A DNA stretch of 64,000 nucleotides from assembly GCA_029204225.1 (NCBI GenBank), contig CM055101.1:1475844-1539843 (forward strand), written 5' to 3'. Positions 21,967 through 33,430 of this stretch are shown one piece after another. Numbering within the stretch: position 1 is the first letter of the stretch; the number at the start of each line of letters is the position of its first letter. The position numbers and the translations under genes were made by a program. Below the pieces are notes generated by a model. That model saw only the letters and a program-made list of their open reading frames with translations, was not told the origin of the DNA and searched no databases. This DNA is from Diphasiastrum complanatum (lineage: Eukaryota; Streptophyta; Lycopodiopsida; Lycopodiales; Lycopodiaceae).

Positions 21967-23485
21967 CCAGAAAATCCTTAACCGCCTAATCTGATATTCT
22001 AGAGATCCACTGATCATCTAGCTATCATATAATCACTATAGGTTATTATCACTTATTTCCAAAACACTGGAGAATCCATTTATTCAGATGACTGGCATGC
22101 CTATGAGATGGATACTACAAATCCACATCTGATCCTATGATATAAATAGAAGAATTACCATGGTTAAATATTACATCCTGATCTTTTCTGGTTAATGAAT
22201 AAGCTTCAAATCCCCTGCTGATGCATCAAATCTAGGGACAAGCTTCTGTCAACTAACAGATCCAATGTAATCCATGTATCAGATTTCACTTTTAACCTCA
22301 CAATTGACATCCAAAATTGTGGATAACTAATGGTTACAAAGATATCAGTTACGAGTTCAACTGAATGAATTCAAACCAGAAAATCAATAACTAGAATTAA
22401 GCAACTATTTACAAGGATTACCAAAATCCTAACTGCGAAATACATTTCATGATACTACTTACTACCATCTGATGTCCACTCTTCTTCCTTCCTTAGAATT
22501 TTCAGTTCTCTGGAAATCTATTTCAACTAAGGTACCAAAAAGACGTACTGACAGTAGTAAATGTTTAAAAATCAATCACTATAGGAAAAAGTCCAAAACA
22601 ATTTTAATTTTGTCCTTCACCTGGGCTGAATATCTGTTATATCAAAAATCATTTACTAGTATGTGAAACCGTACTAGTCTAATCTTTTGAATATAATTCA
22701 CCATATGATTTTACTGGAAATGAAATCAGTTATGTAATTTCTATTACTACAAATTTTCCAATAAAATTGGACTGTTTTTTCTTTTTATTGACTGGTTTGG
22801 CATAACTCCGTTAATATTGATAAATCCTATCCAAACACATAATGTAAAATTACATGAATGGAAATCCCACCAATAGGATTTCAGTAATTATTGAACCATA
22901 TCCTATCAGATTTACTGTCTAGATAAAGAAAACTATTCCCACTCATTCAATCTGGTCATTTCATATTGTTTGACGATTTTGATCAAATTTAACGAGTATC
23001 TTGCACAAACATTCATTTGACTGATTTCTAGCGATCAACATCGATTAGAAAACTATCAGGCAAGTAACTGATTTCAAATTTTTACCAAATTTAAATTCAA
23101 CAAAAAAGAAACAAATTCAAATTTTAACTTTCAATCTGGGAGTTCCCAACTTCAAAAGTAAAAAGAATGACAATCCAGTAAAACCTGTTGGCAATTTCAT
23201 TGCGGTTTCTCCTGCCAATTTTAACTTATCTATCACCACAAAATAATTTAAACTTAGTGAAAACACTGTGACCAATTCTTAGTGATAAACTCAGTTTAAT
23301 CAATTTACTAATCTAAATTGATTCCACAGATAACAAAAAAATGACCAAAATTTCTATTTTTTTGGAAAACTCAAATTTTGCTTTTATTTTACATAATTCG
23401 AAAATTCTGACAAAAATACTGTTAGTACAAAAGGCAATCGAAATCGAAAAAATCAAAACATTGTCCGATTTCTAATGTTACTAAC
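21967..23485. repeat. AT-rich dispersed block W, copy 1 (partial)
   Basis: Homologous to 38918-40412 and 60765-62267 in the same orientation. It opens ccagaaaatccttaaccgcc and has no convincing coding potential; ORFs such as 22472-22666 recur only because the DNA does. The other two copies extend about 420 bp further left, so this one is truncated at the junction with the segmental duplication. Type of element unknown. Confidence 0.85.
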
Positions 23486-23733
23486 CCACTGTCAAACTGC
23501 CATGCAAAGCACACTACATCAGTTACAAACGTCATTACGGAATTTTTTTTACGTGAACTTCAGTTTTACGGAATTTGTCATCCATTAACACTGATTTGTG
23601 ACCCAACTGTCAGAGCACATGCGTATGACCACTCAAATCAATTGTAAATCTCTCATGCATGTCTGAATCACTCTGAGAATCAACATGCAGCTAATCCATG
23701 CAAGCACAATACTACAAATTAGGGAATTGGCCA
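23486..23733 (-). repeat. dispersed repeat R, reverse orientation, partial
   Basis: Reverse complement of part of the 0.35-kb repeat at 27484-27830, containing cctaatttgtagtattgtgc in inverted form. It is cut on the right where the segment beginning ttggccattgagttgaag joins. With the copy at 27484 it forms an inverted pair about 4 kb apart. Confidence 0.85.
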
Positions 23734-24009
23734 TTGAGTTGAAGAGAATCCATAGGAATAAGAGTCTCCAATAGAAGCCACTGTCAGCTCTTGTGAAATG
23801 AGGCATTGAACAAGAATCCGAGTAAATATGAGTTGGATTTCTATGGAATAATGAAATCTCTTCATTGCTAGTAGTATCCATGTTGAATACCTCATACTCC
23901 ATTAGATTGTTGTCAAAAATAAAATCATTCACTAAAGCTCCCAAATCAAACTGAAATGGTTCGCATATCGGGTTCTTAAAATAGCCACTCAATTTCTCGA
24001 TTTGAAGAC
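23734..24009 (-). other. unidentified conserved segment S, copy 1
   Basis: Shared with 32414-32770 and 46015-46372. The minus strand encodes a peptide including PICEPFQFDLGALVNDFIFD and NMDTTSNEEISLFH, acidic and aromatic, but I recognise no family. This copy has internal deletions and lacks the N-terminal part present in the other two. It may be a captured fragment of a host exon or element UTR. Confidence 0.5.
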
Positions 24010-24650
24010 ACTATTCTCGATTTGAAGACCAAAAAAGCTATTAATGTGATCAAGATGAATGTGACAAATCCGACTTCTCAAGGAAGTTGGTAAGTGCACT
24101 ACATCTAGTGAGGATTGGGAATCTCTAAAGAAGGTTTATGAGTCCAAGTTTACATCAAGGGTTCTAACCCTTATGAGTCAAATCTTTTCAAGTTTTCAAA
24201 ATAAGGATGAAAGTGCTTGTGCTTTTGTTTTGAGGGTTAAAGCATTCAATGATGAGTTAGCATGTATTGATGAAAGACTTAAGGACATAGAACTTGTTCA
24301 AGTAGTTTTCAATGGCTTGTTGGATGATCATGCTAATCTTGCTGAAAGTTTTGCTATTCAAAAGACATTGCCAAGTATTGTGGACATGCAAGAAATCTTG
24401 GTGAATAAGGAGTTTAGGCTTTTATCAAGAGGAGGATCCACTTCCACATCTCAACGTGGAAAGGAGGAGGCTATGTTCTCAAAGGGCAAGTTCAAGGGCA
24501 AGAGCAAAGGCAAGTGATCTAAAGGACAATCTCAAGGTGAGCCTTCTACTTTTGTTGGCAAGAAGAAAGATAAATCTAAGCTTAAATGCTTCTATTGTGG
24601 AGTCAAAACATGGCAAGGTTGCCATCGATGGGACCAAGTCCCGACATTTG
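24010..24650 (+). pseudogene. Copia gag fragment, copy 1
   Basis: Plus-strand gag closely related to that of the intact element. 24173-24517 reads FVLRVKAFNDELACID, VFNGLLDDHANL and EEAMFSKGKFKGK, colinear with residues 110-217 of the intact polyprotein. A TGA interrupts after KGKSKGK. The frame then reaches CFYCGV, the first half of the zinc knuckle, and homology stops there. The first part of gag is frameshifted. This copy keeps a sense codon at a site that is TAA in the other two copies. Confidence 0.88.
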
Positions 24651-25013
24651 TGACATTGCGCAGCACATATATGACATAGTGTTCTTATGACAAGGATGTG
24701 TGTACATTCTAAACATTGAAAAGTACTGTATTGATAGATTTCTGCCATCGTAGGACACTTGAGATTTCAATTCCAACAGTTTGTCCTTTCATGAATTGTA
24801 TCCCAAAGGAGCATTAACAAATTTGAGTTTATTGAACTTCTGCCTTAAACGATTGCAATTGATGATCATATGCCTATAGCTCGTAGTGATGAAATTAAAT
24901 TTTTTTGTTGTAATTAATAAATTATATTGTTCATGCTCTTTTTGATTGAAAGACACTTAACGAATTAACTTATCTTTTTGGCTTGTAAAACTTTGTGCCC
25001 GTTCAGATATATT
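24651..25013. other. 3' flank of BYPASS1-like copy 1
   Basis: AT-rich sequence without a gene. It matches 33431-33840 and 47031-47440 and includes a poly-T stretch near 24900. Relative to those copies about 275 bp is missing at about 25090, removing the end of the BYPASS1-like coding region. Confidence 0.6.
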
Positions 25014-25946
25014 CTAAGCAAAATGCTGACGCAATGGTAATAGTACAAAGGAGCCATAGTAAAGGCCACGAGCAATTGAGACAGAGCAATCACAATTACA
25101 GTTCAGACTGTTTAAGCCATGCCGAAGCTCCGTAACATCTGACAGTCGCAATTCCAACGAGTGCGGAACTTGTTCTCCAAATGACTGAAATTCAATGAAA
25201 AAATTATCCACATGAGCTTGAATGTTTCCACATTCTCTTAGAAGGATTTTCTCTTTCGTTTCCTCACTGAACCGCTAGCCAATTTGCTCGATAAGCCTTT
25301 GATGTGAATTAGACGTAGATTTAGCCCATTCGCCCGTCGAACAAATCGCAATCAGTTTAGCGGAGTAAGAACTATCCATGTGAAGGAGTCCAAACAGAAG
25401 AATCATTGAAACGAAAGAAATTATGCTCTTCATGGGGTAAATTACTGCGCAAGGATCAAATTGCTTTGCATATCTGCTACCCAAATTCCAAAGCTCCTCC
25501 TCTGCCTCAAGTTTCATATCAACAAGTTGCTTGTTTGCTTGATGTATTCTGGACATCTCTCGTCGGCAATGATTTAGAGCCTGAACTATGGTATCATAGT
25601 CATCCCCACCTGCTTGAAGACCTTCAACCGCTATATGGACTACCCGCCCATAAATTCGCAATCTGGAAATACTCGTCATCAAAGCCTTATAAACATTCAT
25701 AAGTCGCACTGTCTCATCCATCAGAGTAATAAAGCATTTTAATGGAAAAACAACCTTCTCCAGTAGATCCAAAACGGCTGCAAGAGAAGATCTGAGAATA
25801 TCCACAGCATACTCAATCCAGTCTGCTGTGAAAAACGTATCTCCAATTGACTCTTCCAATTTTTGCAGACATGACGACAAATTGTCGTGAAATAACATAT
25901 TGTCAGCGCCATGACCGTGAGATCGCAGCGAATTTACAAAAACCAT
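25014..25946 (-). pseudogene. BYPASS1/ROH1-like gene, copy 1 (broken)
   Basis: Same protein as 34039-34983 but disabled twice. Codon 223, leucine (TTG) in copy 2, is TAG here, so the ORF stops after LIEQIG (25275-25946). Downstream the frame continues (FIEFQSFGEQV, SDVTELRHGLNSLN) and is then cut by a deletion joining cacaattaca to gttcagactg, which removes about the last 32 codons and the normal stop. The 3-bp overlap at the joint suggests microhomology repair. It has more substitutions than copies 2 and 3 have between them, so it is the oldest of the three. Confidence 0.85.
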
Positions 25947-26300
25947 GGCGGTGTTTATTCAGGCAGAGTTAAGAAAGCAACCTTTGTCGTTTGTGTATTT
26001 TGCAGAAATCAAGGTAAGGCTACCGGCCTACCGCTGTACCGTCTGAAATAGCTTGAGAACGTTGTCAACAAAAAAAAATTATGAAGTAAAATTCGCCTTG
26101 AGATTGTCGACGAACCCAGCTACGGATTATCACTGACTCAGAGGTTTGAAGGAATTTACTGAGTTCCGCCCTTTGTCTCTTACATTCAACACGTCTGCAT
26201 TCAAGTAAGCCTGTTCTTGGCAAATCCTTCGCGCTCTCACTCTCGGTCGCTCGCACTCTCTCTCTGTCTCTCTCTCTCTCTCAATCAAATGTGTGGTGTT
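25947..26300 (-). promoter_or_regulatory. 5' region of BYPASS1-like copy 1
   Basis: Directly upstream of the ATG, which lies in a favourable accgccATGG context. It contains a candidate GT-AG 5'-UTR intron (gtacagcggtaggc to acaaaatacacag on the minus strand) and a CT tract at about 26255-26282, which is GA-rich on the gene strand. Such tracts are common in plant 5' UTRs. Homologous regions are at 28289-28612, 34984-35322 and 48585-48619 plus 54486-54782. Promoter elements were not otherwise identified. Confidence 0.55.
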
Positions 26301-27230
26301 CTCTCTATCGATCTCTATTTATATGCTATTTGGACACCTTCAAAACCCTAGTCGTTACATAATATGTAGTACCCTAGAACGTGACTAAATGCATATTGGA
26401 CCCCTAAGAGGGCTACAAAATGGGACCAAAAAACACTTTGGATAGCAACCCAACAAAGTGATCCAAGGGAGTTGCCTGGAATATGATTCGGTAATAGAAT
26501 GCCATGGTTAACCTCGGTACTCGTTATTTATTTAGCTAGGTCAGACTATGCATCACATTTTCAAGTTGCACCGCATGCCAAAGTGCTATTTGTCTTTCAA
26601 AGAAAAGCAAATATGTCAACAAGATGAGGATGAGGGTCTTGAGCTAGAGCCTACACTACATCATGGGTGACTAGTAGGAGGCTATGCTAGACATCACTAG
26701 TTGGCCTTTAGGTATCATGATTCATCCCTATCTCCTCAGGCTTTTCTATGAAGAATTTAGGATTTCTCTTTTAGGTTGTTTACACGTTGCAGACTGATAG
26801 ATATTATAACAATTTGTGATTTGCTTTTATGAAATTTGGATAATGGAATTATAGAAGTTGGAACTACATGCCATTCATCGTTTATGTATGTACTACGATT
26901 TCAGACTTGTCACTTGTATTTGAATTATGGTAACAAGCATTACTTCCCCTCTCATCAGACAAGCATTCATTGCATTATATAACAATAAGAACTTAAACAA
27001 GAATAAAGAGATTCTACTATATGAGCAAATCTTCATAAGTATAATCTTGAAAATAGCATAGACAGAGTAAATCATTCACATCAATAAAATGAGAATAGAC
27101 TAACTCACTAACTTCACTTCATTCCATTTCATAGAAATATGCGAGAACAAATGCTCTTTATATAGCCTCGTAGATGTTCTAAATATGAAATAACCGTCTT
27201 AAGTTCCATAACCACTTCTTGGCATTGGCC
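26301..27230. other. upstream flank with Copia LTR-like end, copy 1
   Basis: Non-coding and shared by four copies (28613-29540, 35323-36250, 54783-55730). The part from about 27085 resembles sequence next to Copia gag at 43440-43580 and 59580-59710 (actaactcactaacttcac, gagaacaaatgc, tatatagcctcgt) and is probably a piece of Copia LTR. Confidence 0.5.
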
Positions 27231-27483
27231 CTTCAATAATCGCAAGCCTGAATTCTTTGGTGAGTGAGCTAGTTTACAATTGATCAGATTGTATCTGATA
27301 AGGGTATTGTGAAGATACCGTTGCTGAGTGATAAAGATGAGCCTTCTCGCTCTGTCTCAGTGGATTTGAATGCCCAAACAGAAGTAAGCTTCGCCCAGAT
27401 CGGTCATGTCAAGTTCGGAAGACAACATCTGTTTAGCAAGCATCTTATTCACTTGGTCTCCCTCTGTACTAAGCTTTACAGCA
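27231..27483 (-). pseudogene. Copia reverse transcriptase fragment, copy 1
   Basis: Minus-strand counterpart of 55740-55985, where the best-preserved frame reads SELDMTDLDEAHFCLGIQI, FITQQRYL and SPMDSGLRLSK. That is the stretch after the RT catalytic core in Copia polyproteins. Only about 85 codons remain. It abuts repeat R. Confidence 0.7.
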
Positions 27484-27830
27484 CCCAATTTGGTGTCCTG
27501 TAGCCAAAGTTATGATCATCTGAAGTTTTGCAATTTTGTGAGTAAAATTGGCAAAATTTGAAATTGTTCTGATTGCATGCCAGTCATTTCCCTAATTTGT
27601 AGTATTGTGCTTGCATGGATTAGTTGCATGTTGATTCTCAGAATGATTCTGACATGCATGAGAGATTTACAATGGATTTGAGTGGTCATATGCATGTGCT
27701 CTTATAGTTGGGTTACAAATCAGTGTTAATGGATGACAAATTCCGTAAAACTGAAGTTTACATAGGATAATTTTGTAATGAAATTTGTAACTGATGTAGT
27801 GTGCTTTGCATGCCAGTTTGACATTGGGGT
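27484..27830 (+). repeat. dispersed repeat R, forward copy 1
   Basis: About 350 bp from cacccaatttggtgtcc to gccagtttgacattgggg. Forward copies also lie at 29801-30137, 36510-36860 and 55979-56330; inverted copies at 23486-23733, 40413-40775 and 62268-62630. No coding content. I see no clear terminal inverted repeats or target duplications because the borders are shared with larger duplications. Confidence 0.85.
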
Positions 27831-28288
27831 AGTCCATTGACTATAGGCACGCTCAAGTGCGAGGCTCGAATTGTCATATCGGCGGCAGAGGCATCGAAGG
27901 TTTGCATGGAACTTTGCATTTGCCTTTGCCTTTGAAATCGTCAAACCATTAGAGGAGTTCTAAATCCAAGAAAGACCCTTTGTACAGATTCTTTTTATAT
28001 TTTTTCTCAATTTTTTCTTACACATGGACCAATCAAAACACTCAAATTTGAAATCTACGTAACGTAACGTTTTGAGTCCACATTTTGATCCCGCACTAAA
28101 AATGGCATTACTTTTTCGTGGTAAGTTCAAATTTAGCGGAGTTTAGTGCATTGAAAAGCGCTTGACACAGGCTTTCCAATGATATGTTGGATGCATACTT
28201 TTGATCTACAATTAAGAAGTTATGGCAAGTCAAAAGTATTAGTGTTATAATATTTTAATAATATAAACTAAATCTTGCAAGAATTCTT
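27831..28288. other. non-coding segment, copy 1
   Basis: Matches 36861-37314 and 56331-56790. It contains acgtaacgtaacgt and aaaagcgcttgacac-type text. No gene. It ends at gaattctt, where a second copy of the BYPASS1-like 5' region is joined. Confidence 0.55.
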
Positions 28289-28612
28289 CAGGCAGAGTTA
28301 AGGAAGCAACCTTTGCCGTCTGTGTATTTTGTAGAAATCAAGGTAAGGCTACCGGCCTACCGCTGTACCTTCTGAAATAGCTTGAGAACGTTGTCAAGAA
28401 AAAAAAATTATGAAGTAAAATTCGCCTTGAGATTGTCGACGAACCCAGCTACGGATTATCACTGACTCAGAGGTTCGAAGGAATTTATTGAGTTCCGCCC
28501 TCTGTCTCTTACATTCAACACGTCTGCATTCAAGTAAGTCTGTTCTTGGCAAATCGTTCGCGCTCTCACTCTCGCTCACTCGATCTCTCTCTCTCTCTCT
28601 CTCAATCAAATG
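28289..28612 (-). promoter_or_regulatory. orphan BYPASS1-like 5' region
   Basis: Copy of the sequence upstream of the BYPASS1-like ATG, beginning ttcttcaggcagagttaagg but with no coding region to its left. The junction lies within a shared ttctt (about 28284-28288), so a short-homology recombination probably created it. It retains the putative 5'-UTR intron sites and a CT tract at about 28583-28603. Confidence 0.6.
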
Positions 28613-29540
28613 TGTGGTGTTCTCTCTATCGATCTCTATTTATATGCTATTTGGACACCTTCAAAACCCTAGTCTTTACGTAATATGTAGTACCCTAGAA
28701 CGTGACTAAATGCATATTGGACCCCTAAGAGGGCTAAAACTTGGGACCAAAAAACACTTTGGATACCAAGCCAACAAAGTGATCCAAGGGAGTTGCCTAG
28801 AATATGACTAGGTAATAGAATGCCATGGTTAACCTTGGTACTCGTTATTTATTTAGCTAGGTCGGACTATGCATCGCATTTTCAAGTTGCACCGCATGCC
28901 AAAGTGCTATTTGTCTTTCAAAGAAAAGCAAATATGTCAACAAGGCGGGGATGAGAGTCTTGAGCTAGAGCCTACACTACATCATGGGTGACTAGGAGGA
29001 GGCTATGCTAGACATCACTAGTTGGCCTTTAGGTATCATGATTCAGCCCTATCTCCTCAGGCTTTACTATGAAGAATTTCAGATTTACTTTTAGGTTGTT
29101 TACATGTTGCAGACTGATAGATATTATAACAATTTGTGATTTGCTTTTATGAAATTTGGATAATTCAATTATAGAAGTTGGAACTACATGCCATTCATCG
29201 TTTATGTATGTACTACGATTTCAGACTTGTCACTTGTATTTGAATTATGGTAACAAGCATTACTTCCCCTCTCATCAGACAAGCATTCATTGCATGGATT
29301 AACAATGATCACTTAAATAAGAATAAAGAGATTCTACTATATGAGCAAATCTTCATAAGTATAATCTTGAAAATAGCATAGACAGAGTAAATCATTCACA
29401 TCAATAAAATGAGAATAGACTAACTCACTAACTTCACTTCATTCCATTTCATAGAAATATGCGAGAACAAATGCTCTTTATATAGCCTCGTAGATGTTCT
29501 AAATATGAAATAACCGTCTTAAGTTCCATAACCACTTCTT
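28613..29540. other. upstream flank with LTR-like end, copy 2
   Basis: Near-identical to 35323-36250 and similar to 26301-27230. Non-coding. Confidence 0.5.
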
Positions 29541-29800
29541 GGCATTGGCCCTTCAATAATCGCAAGCCTGAATTCTTTGGTGAGTGAGCTAGTTTACAAT
29601 TGATCAGATTGTATCTGATAAGGGTATTGTGAAGATACCGTTGCTGAGTGATAAAGATCAGCCTTCTCGCTCTGTCTCAGTGGATTTGAATGCCCAAACA
29701 GAAGTAAGCTTCGCCCAGATCGGTCATGTCAAGTTCGGAAGACAACATCTATTTAGCAAGCATCTTATTCACTTGGTCTCCCTCTGTACTAAGCTTTACA
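29541..29800 (-). pseudogene. Copia reverse transcriptase fragment, copy 2
   Basis: Same short post-catalytic RT segment as 27231-27483 and 55740-55985, minus strand, with broken frame. Confidence 0.68.
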
Positions 29801-30137
29801 GCACCCAATTTGGTGTCCTGTGGCCAAAGTTATGATCATCTAAAGTTTTGCAATTTTGTGAGTAAAATTGGCAAAATTTGAAATTGTTCTGATTGCATGC
29901 CAGTCATTCCCCTAATTTGTAGTATTGTGCTTGCATGGATTAGTTGCATGTTGATTCTCAAAGTGATTCTGACAATTGATTTGAGTGGTCATACGCATGT
30001 GCTTTGACAGTTGGGTCACAAATCAGTGTTAATGGATGACAATTTCCATAAAACTGAAGTTTACGTAAAACAATTCTGTAATGACGTTTGTAACTAATGT
30101 AGTGTGCTTTGCATGCCAGTTTCACAGTGGGTTAGTA
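29801..30137 (+). repeat. dispersed repeat R, forward copy 2
   Basis: Copy of R ending in gtgggttagtaacattagtaac. The last bases equal the reverse complement of the end of block W (ttactaaccca), so R and W are contiguous parts of one larger element in this orientation. Confidence 0.85.
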
Positions 30138-30540
30138 ACATTAGTAACAATGCATCTAACTTCAGGGAAAGCTTCAAAAGACTTTGGTATACCTATTTAC
30201 AAGCTCTACACGGTGTTTTATAGCCACCTACTATCCAACTTTATGAAAAACAAGCAAAAATGATGATTTTTGCTATTTTTCGATTTTTTCATCACAATAA
30301 AGCGGAAATTCATGACATACAACTCTTTCTCTAACACATGCAAACCAATTTATAGAATTATAACCATCTAATTGGTCTGATCTTGCTGGATTATGGTTCT
30401 TACTATCTAGTTTGTGCCAAAAAACATGAAAAACCAAACAATTTTGACCAAAACATAGCCTAGAATCCTAAATCATTGGGAAGAGCCAGCATGCATCATT
30501 GGAAAGAGCCGGATTGGAGAAGCTAATCAGTTATGCCTTG
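30138..30540. other. 5' lead of Gypsy relic, non-coding
   Basis: Shared with 40840-41200 and 62695-63055 (gactttggtatacctattta, aaacaagcaaaaatgatg). AT-rich, no gene. It always precedes the Gypsy integrase relic. Tandem unit A starts within it, at about 30377. Confidence 0.5.
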
Positions 30541-31903
30541 TTGAGTTCCAAACCGAGTTGTATCTTTCTCTACGAGATCTTTGTCAGACTGATGATTGTT
30601 TTGGTCATATTTGGCAAGATGTCCTGGCAAGAAGCTCTATTTTGAGAGAAAATATAGGAAAGCAGGATTCCAAGAAATCTCGCGAAGAGAAGATACTTGA
30701 TAATTATTTCATTAGAAATAGTTTGCTTTTCCGTAGAGAAAAATTTTGTGTGCTAGATATCGTGGATATTAGGGCCCAAATCCTGCACAAGTGCCACGAT
30801 AGCCCCAGCGACACCCTGCTTGGTATACAGAGGACACTTGACCTTGTTAAGAGAAAATTCCCAAGTCAGAGAAGGGTCACGATGCTATTTGGGTAGTAGT
30901 TCACGGGCTAACCAAAATGGCGCAGTTGATTCCAACAAAACTACTATCAAAGCTTCTGAACTTGCTCAACTCTTCATTGAAAAGGTGTTCAGTTTGTATG
31001 GTTTGCTGAACAATATCGTTAATGAACAGGATTCCAAGTTCACTGTCAACTTTTGGCAGGCAGTCCTTGAAAGACTAGAAACTGCTTTACGTCTATCATT
31101 TATGGATCACCTAGAAACCGATGGTCAGACCGAACGTGTCAACCAGTGGATGGAAGATATGCTCTGCGCATATGTATCCAGGCAACAATCAGATTGGGAA
31201 AAGTATCTTCCAATGGTTGAGTTCGCATACAATAGTATGAAGCATTCTGCCACTGGTTTTAGTTCTTTTATGCTCTTGTACGGCTTTTAGCATCGTTCCC
31301 CTATCTCCGTTGGACTCGAAGGTCTCAAGGTTCAAGCTGCAGCAGATTTTGTGCATGATATGTAGGAAATGTTGCAGGTGGCTAGAGAAAGCATTAGATC
31401 GACTCAAGATAGAACTAGTTCTATGCCAACCGAAGTCCTGTTCCTTGAGAGTTTGATATCGGTGATTGGGTGTATCTTAGAATCCCCAAGGACTTTAAGA
31501 CACTTCGAACGGGAAAATGTCCGAAGTTATCTCCACGTTTCAACGGTCTTTTCAAAGTTCTTAACAAGATTGGTAGGGCTGCTTATAGACTAGAACTCCG
31601 TATTGGAAATAAAGTTCATCCTGTATTCCATGTTAGTCATTAAAGGAACTTGGTGGGAAAGATGACCTAATACCACAAATGATCTAATTCTATTGGAGGA
31701 TTTGATTGCTTTTGTACCCCATGAACCGGAAAGGATCGTGGATACTTGATGACATCAACTGAGAAATCGTTTGATTTCTGAACATCTGATTCCATGGAAA
31801 GGTAAGTTAGATGATGAGGACACCTGGGAGAAAGAGGATGATTTAAGACTTAGATTCCCTGGTTCTTTCCCAAAGAAGGAAGTTTTTATGGGTGGGGGGG
31901 AAT
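30541..31903 (+). pseudogene. Ty3/Gypsy chromovirus integrase-chromodomain relic
   Basis: Plus strand. It opens with SLRDLCQTDDCFG and the integrase zinc-binding region (HKCHDSPS, RTLDLVKR). About 150 bp is then missing compared with 41540-41690, removing the second half of the HHCC finger. The core resumes with the LFIEKVFSLYGL, NEQDSKFTVNFW and TDGQTERVNQWMEDML motifs. A FNGLFKVLNKIGRAAYRLEL block and VHPVFHVS follow, then a decayed chromodomain (LIPWKGKLDDEDTWE). Frameshifts and stops (for example after LLYGF) make it inactive. A G-rich polypurine tract at about 31890-31903 ends it, directly before the LTR. Protease and RT are absent. Confidence 0.88.
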
Positions 31904-32413
31904 GTTATATACCATAATGGTACGCCCTTCCGTGACAACCTCGCAAGGAGCATGATGCAAGACTGGAGTTTCCAACATGTTTGGGTGCCACGCATCACCA
32001 TCCTAGGTGGTCACGTGTCGCCGGCAAGACCGTGCTTGAAGGGACCCACTGTGATATGCCTAGATAGTGGTGGGCTTTTTCTCTTTCCATTCACTCAATC
32101 TACGCGGGAGTTGGTGGATGGAGAGCACGTGCATGAGCCAGGATGTATCTTTAGACTAGGAGATGTGTGCTAGGGAGAGCATAGTGGGTATGGGATGCCA
32201 GTTATCATAGGAGGCTTGACCGGGCATGATTATGTCGATTGCTCCAGTGCATGGGGGTGGGTCTGTTGTGACCCTACGGATGGGCAGTTACGGTGGATCG
32301 TCACTGGTATGGGGTGTGCGGAACCTTTAAGGCATTCGATGATCCTAGGGAGTTGTAACATATTCCCAATCATTATTCTTGTTAATACATTCTGAATATG
32401 CACGTGAATTAGA
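31904..32413 (+). repeat. Gypsy 3' LTR, copy A
   Basis: Begins TGTTATATACCATAATGG immediately after the polypurine tract. Identical in layout to 45504-46014. The right end is uncertain because segment S follows in both copies; no CA terminus stands out, so the LTR may be truncated. ORFs inside it (31892-32173, 32195-32395) are not genes. Confidence 0.75.
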
Positions 32414-32770
32414 TATTGGCCATTGAGTTGAAGAGAATCCATAGGAATAAGAGTCTCCAATAGAAGCCACTTTGAGCTCTTGTGAAATGGATCCACGAGG
32501 CATTGAACAAGAATCCGAGTATTGATATGAGTTGGATTTCTATGGAATAATGAAATCTCTTCATTGCTAGTAGTATCCATGTTGAATACCTCATACTCCA
32601 TTAGATTGTTGTCAAAAATAAAATCATTCACTAAAGCTCCCAAATCAAACTGAAATGGTTCGCATATCGGGTTCATAAAATAGCCAGTCAATTTCAAGCC
32701 ATGGAATATTGGTGCTGTATAGTCCTCATTCTGAAAGTCTGGTGAATGTGTTGATCGACTTTCTTTGAGC
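32414..32770 (-). other. unidentified conserved segment S, copy A
   Basis: Longest version of S. On the minus strand an open frame passes through SRSTHSPDFQNEDYTAPIFH, the PICEPFQFDLGALVNDF block and LLLETLIPMDSLQLNGQYL. No family recognised. The ORF (32230-32865) runs into the LTR on one side and gag on the other, so its true limits are narrower. Nearly identical in copy B. Confidence 0.5.
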
Positions 32771-33430
32771 ATAACGCTATTCTCAATTTGAAGACCAAAA
32801 AAGCTCTTCATGTGATCAAGATGAATGTGACAAATTGAACTTCTCAAGGAAGTTGGTAAGTGCACTACATCTAGTAAGGCTTGGGAATCTCTAAAGAAGG
32901 TTTATGAGTCCGAGTTTACATCAAGGGTTCTAACCCTTAGGAGTCAAATCTTTTCAAGTTTTCAAAATAAGGATGAAAGTGCTTATGCTTTTGTTTTGAG
33001 GGTTAAAGCATTCAATGACGAGTTAGCATGTATTGATGAAAGACTTAAGGAGATAGAACTTGTTCAAGTAGTTTTCAATGGCTTGTTGGATGATCATGCT
33101 AATCTTGCTCAAAGTTTTGCTATTCAAAAGACATTGCCAAGTATTGTGGACATGCAATAAATCTTGGTGAATAAGGAGTTTAGGCTTCTATCAAGAGATG
33201 GATCCACTTCCACATCTCAACCTGGAAAGGAGGAGGTTATGTTCTCAAAGGGCAAGTTCAAGGGCAAGAGCAAAGGCAAGTGATCTAAAGGACAATCTCA
33301 AGGTGAGCCTTCTACTTTTGTTGGCAAGAAGAAAGATAAATCTAAGCTTAAATGCTTCTATTGTGGAGTCAAAACATGGCAAGGTTGCCATCGATGGGAC
33401 CAAGTCCCGACATTTGTGACATTGCGCAGC
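32771..33430 (+). pseudogene. Copia gag fragment, copy A
   Basis: Same gag remnant as 24010-24650 and 46378-47030. There is a TAA at about 33157 (gacatgcaataaatc) where copy 1 has GAA, and the shared TGA after KGKSKGK. It ends at CFYCGV, before the rest of the zinc knuckle. Confidence 0.85.

Noticed and set aside
22472-22666. 64-codon ORF conserved in three copies of block W
   Set aside because: Conserved only with the surrounding non-coding DNA; no domain and no sign of coding constraint by eye.
25406-25702. Plus ORFs antisense to the BYPASS1-like gene (also 34443, 48045)
   Set aside because: Shadow frames; the minus-strand protein has family motifs and a good start context.
27309-27503. 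Plus ORF MKIPLLSDKDE..., seen in four copies
   Set aside because: It is antisense to the Copia reverse-transcriptase fragment, which gives a recognisable protein on the minus strand.
31892-32395. Plus ORFs inside the Gypsy LTR (also 45493-45996)
   Set aside because: They lie within an LTR and are repeated only with it; no domain recognised.
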